Below, piece after piece: positions 7,195 to 10,024 of a stretch of DNA of 10,024 nucleotides (the first letter of the stretch is position 1; each line of letters begins with the position of its first letter). The notes beneath the pieces are model-generated. The model did no database searches. It saw only the letters and a program-made list of their open reading frames with translations, and was not told the DNA's origin. The position numbers were made by a program, and so were the translations under genes. The stretch is taken from NCBI GenBank assembly GCA_003550305.1, contig QKYT01000247.1:85051-95074 (forward strand), written 5' to 3'. Origin of the DNA: Glomus cerebriforme. Taxonomy: Eukaryota > Glomeromycota > Glomeromycetes > Glomerales > Glomeraceae.

Positions 7195-7953
7195 GCGCAG
7201 TATTTGCAGTTTTAAAATGCCACTTTACCTTCTACACATAATATTATGACTCCAGAAAGATAAGTTAAAAAATATAGGTCAGCTATTAGTGATGACATTA
7301 AACATCAAATTTGTGAATAGACTGAAGCTAATAAAAGTAAGACATACATAGAAATTGCTAATTACTTTAATAAAAAATACCCAAATTTAACAATTGAAAG
7401 AAGTACAATATCAAAAATCTTATTACAGAAAGAAAAGTGGAAAACTGTATTAGAAAATGAATAATCTAATAAAACTTTTAAATATAAATTAGTTAAATTT
7501 CCTATGCTTGATTCTGCTATGAATATTTGGGTAAAAAATGTAATAGCAGGAAGTGTAGTTTTTACAGATTTACTTATTAAAGAAAAAGCAAAAATTTTTG
7601 CTAAAGCGTTTAATATACAAGAAAATCAGTTATGTTTTTCTAATGGATAGTTAAATAGATTTAAAAAATGAAATAATATTCGAAAATATCATTTGTATGG
7701 AGAATCAGGAAGCGCATCATTAGGATTTCTTCTAGAAGAAAGAATAAAATTACACTAACTTCTAAGTCGATTTACTCTTGATTGAATCTATAATATTGAT
7801 GAAACAGGTCTTTTTTATAGAATGACACCAAATCAAACACTTTCATTAAGACCAATTCTTGGTCAAAAAAAATAAAACCTGAATAACTGTTTTACTTGGT
7901 ACAAATGCACTTGGTACAGATAAATTAAAACCATGGGTAATTGGTAATTCAAA

Positions 7954-7974
7954 NCNTCCAAGAGCTCTTTCTNN
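7954..7974. other. Ambiguous bases (N) inside the pogo transposase relic
   Basis: Bases 7954, 7956, 7973 and 7974 are N. They fall between GNS and PRALS and just before INFDHLP. They could reflect collapsed copies of a repeated element in the assembly, which would mean that this stretch is a consensus of near-identical copies. Confidence 0.8.
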
Positions 7975-8050
7975 TATTAATTTTGATCATCTTCCAGTAC
8001 ATTATCATGAAAATCCTAAAGCATGGATGAATTCTGCAATTTTTAAAAAG

Positions 8051-8129
8051 GTAATTTTATAATTATTACATTTTTATAAATAATAAAATAATAAAATAAT
8101 ATATTAATATTATAATACTGTATTTATAG
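8051..8129 (+). other. First intron of the pogo transposase (79 nt, phase 0)
   Basis: Donor GTAATT at 8051 follows NSAIFKK, and the acceptor TTTATAG ends at 8129. Splicing joins AAG to GTG and continues VLLDMDRYFQLQNKK in frame, while unspliced reading hits TAA four codons after the donor. The strongly AT-rich interior fits the other introns in the window. Confidence 0.8.
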
Positions 8130-8280
8130 GTGTTGTTAGATATGGATAGGTATTTTCAATTACAAAATAAAAAAATTTTACTTTTAATTGATAATGCTTC
8201 TTCTCATTTTGATCCAACTTATTATTTACCAGATGAAGTAAATGATAATAATAAAACAGAAGCATCTACTAGTATAACAC

Positions 8281-8359
8281 GTAAATATAATTTTATTGTT
8301 ATTAATATAAATTTTTATTTTAAATTAAATGAGATTAAATTTATAAATTTATTTTATAG
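8281..8359 (+). other. Second intron of the pogo transposase (79 nt, phase 1)
   Basis: Donor GTAAAT at 8281 follows STSIT plus one base, and the acceptor TTTTATAG ends at 8359. Splicing gives C|AA and continues QNQNRNDGNYKSRR, then the frame that carries VEVAFLLPNTTSHF. Without splicing the frame ends at 8373-8375. It lies in the linker between the second and third catalytic positions. Confidence 0.8.
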
Positions 8360-9081
8360 AAAATCAGAATCGTAATGATGGTAATTATAAATCAAGAAGG
8401 TGACAACCTGATATTTCTCAGATTTAATTAATACATGTTGAAGTAGCTTTTTTACTACCAAATACAACAAGCCATTTTTAACCTCTTAACATTGGAATCA
8501 TTGCAAGTTTTAAAAACCATTATAAAAAAAATTATTGTTGTTATATGTTGAGATTATTTGAAGAAGGTAAAGATATTAATAAAGAAAAAATTAATATCAA
8601 AGATTCTATTAATTATTTAGCAGAAGCATGGGATAGTGTTACTAAAGAAATGATCATGAATTGTTGAGTGAAAACAGATATATTATCTTTTTCAAATAAT
8701 GAAGATATAGCAAATGCAATACAAGCTCAACAAGAAAAAGCAGATGATGAAATAGTTAATATTGAAGAAATAATTAGAGAACTTAATACATCATGATGAT
8801 CATGGTATTGCATTGGCAAATGCAATTAATGATTACTTTTGTGATATGAGAAAAAAAATTCAGACTGAAAATATTTTAACTGATGACGATATTGTAAAAT
8901 TAGTTCAAGAAATGCATGATGATAAAGATGATGATGATTTGGAAAAAGAGGAAATACAAGTTTCTTTAAATGATACGTTAAAATCTATAGAAACTTGGAT
9001 AAAATTTTTTGAACAGCAACATTCTGATGAATTTAATGTTAAAGGTTTATATCTTTTTAAAAGATATCTTAAAACTAGCTA

Positions 9082-9979
9082 TGGTCCGGTGCAAAAAGAT
9101 TTGTACACCAATAAAACACACAATTAAAAAAATTTTTGTTAAATAATTTTTTTTTTTTATTTAAATAATATCAATATAATACGTATTGGGGAGTACAAAA
9201 ATGTGAAAATCAGATTAAATCACGTGATAATCATCAGAACTACTATAATCATCAAATTTGTCATCAATTAATTGTGCGCCTTCGTCAGACTCAAAATATT
9301 CCTTGGTATTTTTTAACGCCCTCCTCCAAAGCCCAATAATAACTTGCGAGGTAATTTTATGTTTAAATGCATCTAGAAGTTTATTTCAAACAGATAAAAG
9401 GTTTGGATGTGGGCCTGAACGTGCAACTTCACCCTTTACAACTGACCAAACACCTTCGATAGGTTGAAGTTCACAATGGTATGGAGGGGTAAAATTAACT
9501 TCATGCTCATACTGTTCTGCTACTTTAATACAAGAAAATGGAACTTTTTCTTTATTTATTTGCACTAGTTCTAGAAGTTCTGGCTTTCTTAATTCACTAA
9601 AAAAAACAATGTCATGTGCATTTAGCCAGTCAACTATTTTTTGTTTTTTTTGTGCTTGAAGTTGGAATACTTTCAACTCGCCATTTATGATAGCTAGCTC
9701 CATCCATATGGATGGTTACTGAACCATATTTTTCATGAAGATTTTTACACAAAGTTGAAAAAAGGTCCTCAAATATTTCTGCATTAAAATTTCCATGATA
9801 ATTTATCTGATTTGGAATGATATTGGCATCTTTCACAACATCGGGAATGTTGTCCCATTCTTCAGCATTGTTTCTTTTCTGACCCCGATTTCCTGGAGGT
9901 TTGATTGTTGGATCCCAAATGTGAATAGAGTTTGGAACAAGCTCGCCATGTAATTTGTTGGAGGACTCATTTCGGAATA
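9082..9979 (-). mobile_element. Tc1/mariner-IS630-like element, 3' part, inserted in the pogo relic
   Basis: It carries the minus-strand transposase relic at 9215-9979 and, beyond its stop, an AT-rich 3' stretch to about 9082. The proposed boundary is the TA at 9080-9081, where the pogo protein similarity stops (after YLK) and tggtccggtgcaaaaagatt begins. That end contains GGTG at 9088-9091 and CACC at 9106-9109, a short dyad often seen at mariner ends. The other end of the element is not in the window because a pogo-type terminal repeat starts at 9980. The exact left boundary is an inference. Confidence 0.6.
9215..9979 (-). pseudogene. Tc1/mariner-IS630-like DDE transposase, C-terminal part, frameshifted
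   Basis: The minus-strand frame enters at about 9977 (TVFRNESSNKLHGELVPN) with no start codon in the window. It runs through IHIWDPTIKPPG, GNFNAEIFEDLF and VTIHMDGASYHKW, whose Asp is the likely second catalytic residue. It then shifts by one base in a run of eight A (9660-9667 region) and continues VDWLNAHDIVFF, NFTPPYHCELQPIEGVW and VVKGEVARSG. The Glu of LQPIEGVW is the likely third catalytic residue. One TGA at 9388-9386 follows LLSV, where Trp would fit; the protein then goes on NKLLDAFKHKITSQVIIGLW to an acidic C-terminus and TAA at 9217-9215. Only these two lesions are seen, so it decayed far less than the other relics here. The first catalytic residue and N-terminal HTH are cut off by the element starting at 9980. 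Confidence 0.86.
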
Positions 9980-10024
9980 CAGTCGTCCCCCTCTATAGTC
10001 ACCCCCTGTATAAGCACAACCTCT
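9980..10024 (+). mobile_element. Left end of a second pogo-type element, running off the window
   Basis: After TA at 9978-9979 the sequence cagtcgtccccctctatagt begins, aligning with the left end at 6941 over about 42 bases with one gap. It keeps many C and G bases where the older copy has T and A. It interrupts the minus-strand Tc1-like frame. The body of this element should extend to the right; whether it is autonomous cannot be told. Confidence 0.75.

Larger units (their letters stand above)
6941..9081 (+). mobile_element. Pogo/Tigger-type DNA transposon, 3' end truncated by a later insertion
   Basis: The element starts with CAGTCAGG directly after TA, as expected for pogo-type elements that insert at TA. 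The same terminal sequence, less decayed, occurs at 9980. Between lie a TATA region, a two-intron transposase relic and, at 9080-9081, a TA after which sequence unrelated to pogo proteins begins. No right-hand copy of the terminal repeat is seen before that point, so the element is either cut by the insertion of the minus-strand Tc1-like element or was truncated earlier. The remaining part may lie beyond the right edge of the window. Confidence 0.82.
7246..9081 (+). pseudogene. Pogo/Tigger transposase relic (CENP-B-like HTH plus DDE domain)
   Basis: The ATG at 7246 opens a frame with an N-terminal pogo-type helix-turn-helix (SAISDDIKHQIC to YPNLTIERSTISKIL, residues about 12-62). A CENP-B-type second HTH follows (KFPMLDSAMNIWV to LNRFKK). 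The catalytic core shows NIDETGLFY (Asp at 7798-7800), ILLLIDNASSHF (Asp at 8190-8192) and LLPNTTSHF-stop-PLNIGII, where Asn (8488-8490) replaces the expected third Asp. The C-terminal tail is Asp/Glu-rich and ends LYLFKRYLK before the junction. Two 79-nt introns must be removed. Stops lie at 7261, 7318, 7462, 7648, 7669, 7756, 7783, 7880, 8401, 8425, 8479 and 8665. Frameshifts lie near 7865-7873 (A run) and 8788-8792, so it cannot make protein. Six of the stops sit where Trp, Arg or Gln would be expected. Five frames of N are absent: only four N bases at 7954-7974 blur two to three codons. Confidence 0.9.

Noticed and set aside
9129..9214. Right terminal repeat of the first pogo element
   Set aside because: No sequence here resembles the reverse complement of the CAGTCAGGCCC end. 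The pogo protein similarity already stops at about 9079.
9258..9467. Plus-strand open frame of 69 codons
   Set aside because: It is antisense to the Tc1-like transposase, whose minus-strand frame matches conserved DDE motifs.

Overview
The window looks like a gene-poor, repeat-rich stretch of a very AT-rich eukaryotic genome. Short GT-AG introns of roughly 68-99 nt, a CTAAC branch-site motif, a pogo/Tigger element, BED-finger hAT elements and a Tc1/mariner-like element all argue for a fungus. The protein style (low-complexity acidic tails, AT-rich coding) reminds me of Glomeromycotina such as Rhizophagus. That placement is an inference from memory, not a match I could run. I see no intact host gene, no tRNA and no rRNA.

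Layout, left to right. 1-860: the N-terminal part of a minus-strand hAT transposase relic (BED finger), split by a 244-bp inverted-repeat element (152-395); a second copy of the same right end occupies 1-79. 1300-1712: a minisatellite with an exact 41-bp period. 2202-2374: an orphan plus-strand exon-like fragment. 2421-2565: a minisatellite with a 19-bp period. 2789-3802: a minus-strand tandem array of about 110-bp units, each holding a 34-nt mini-exon with recognisable splice signals, interrupted by a distinct 58-nt exon. 4182-6755: a second minus-strand hAT transposase relic whose exons can be followed from BED finger to dimerisation domain through four introns. 6889-6940: a short 19-bp repeat. 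6941-9081: a plus-strand pogo/Tigger element with its 5' terminal repeat, two 79-nt introns and many stops. 9082-9979: the C-terminal part of a minus-strand Tc1/mariner-IS630-like transposase. 9980-10024: the 5' terminal repeat of another pogo-type element running off the window.

The right end reads as an insertion stack: the pogo relic is cut by the Tc1-like element, which is itself cut by a younger pogo-type element. GC and reading-frame quality rise in that order, matching relative age. Many premature stops are explained by C-to-T or G-to-A changes (Arg CGA to TGA, Trp TGG to TAG/TGA, Gln CAA to TAA), which suggests deamination of methylated cytosine or a RIP-like process. The least explained structure is the mini-exon array at 2.8-3.8 kb.
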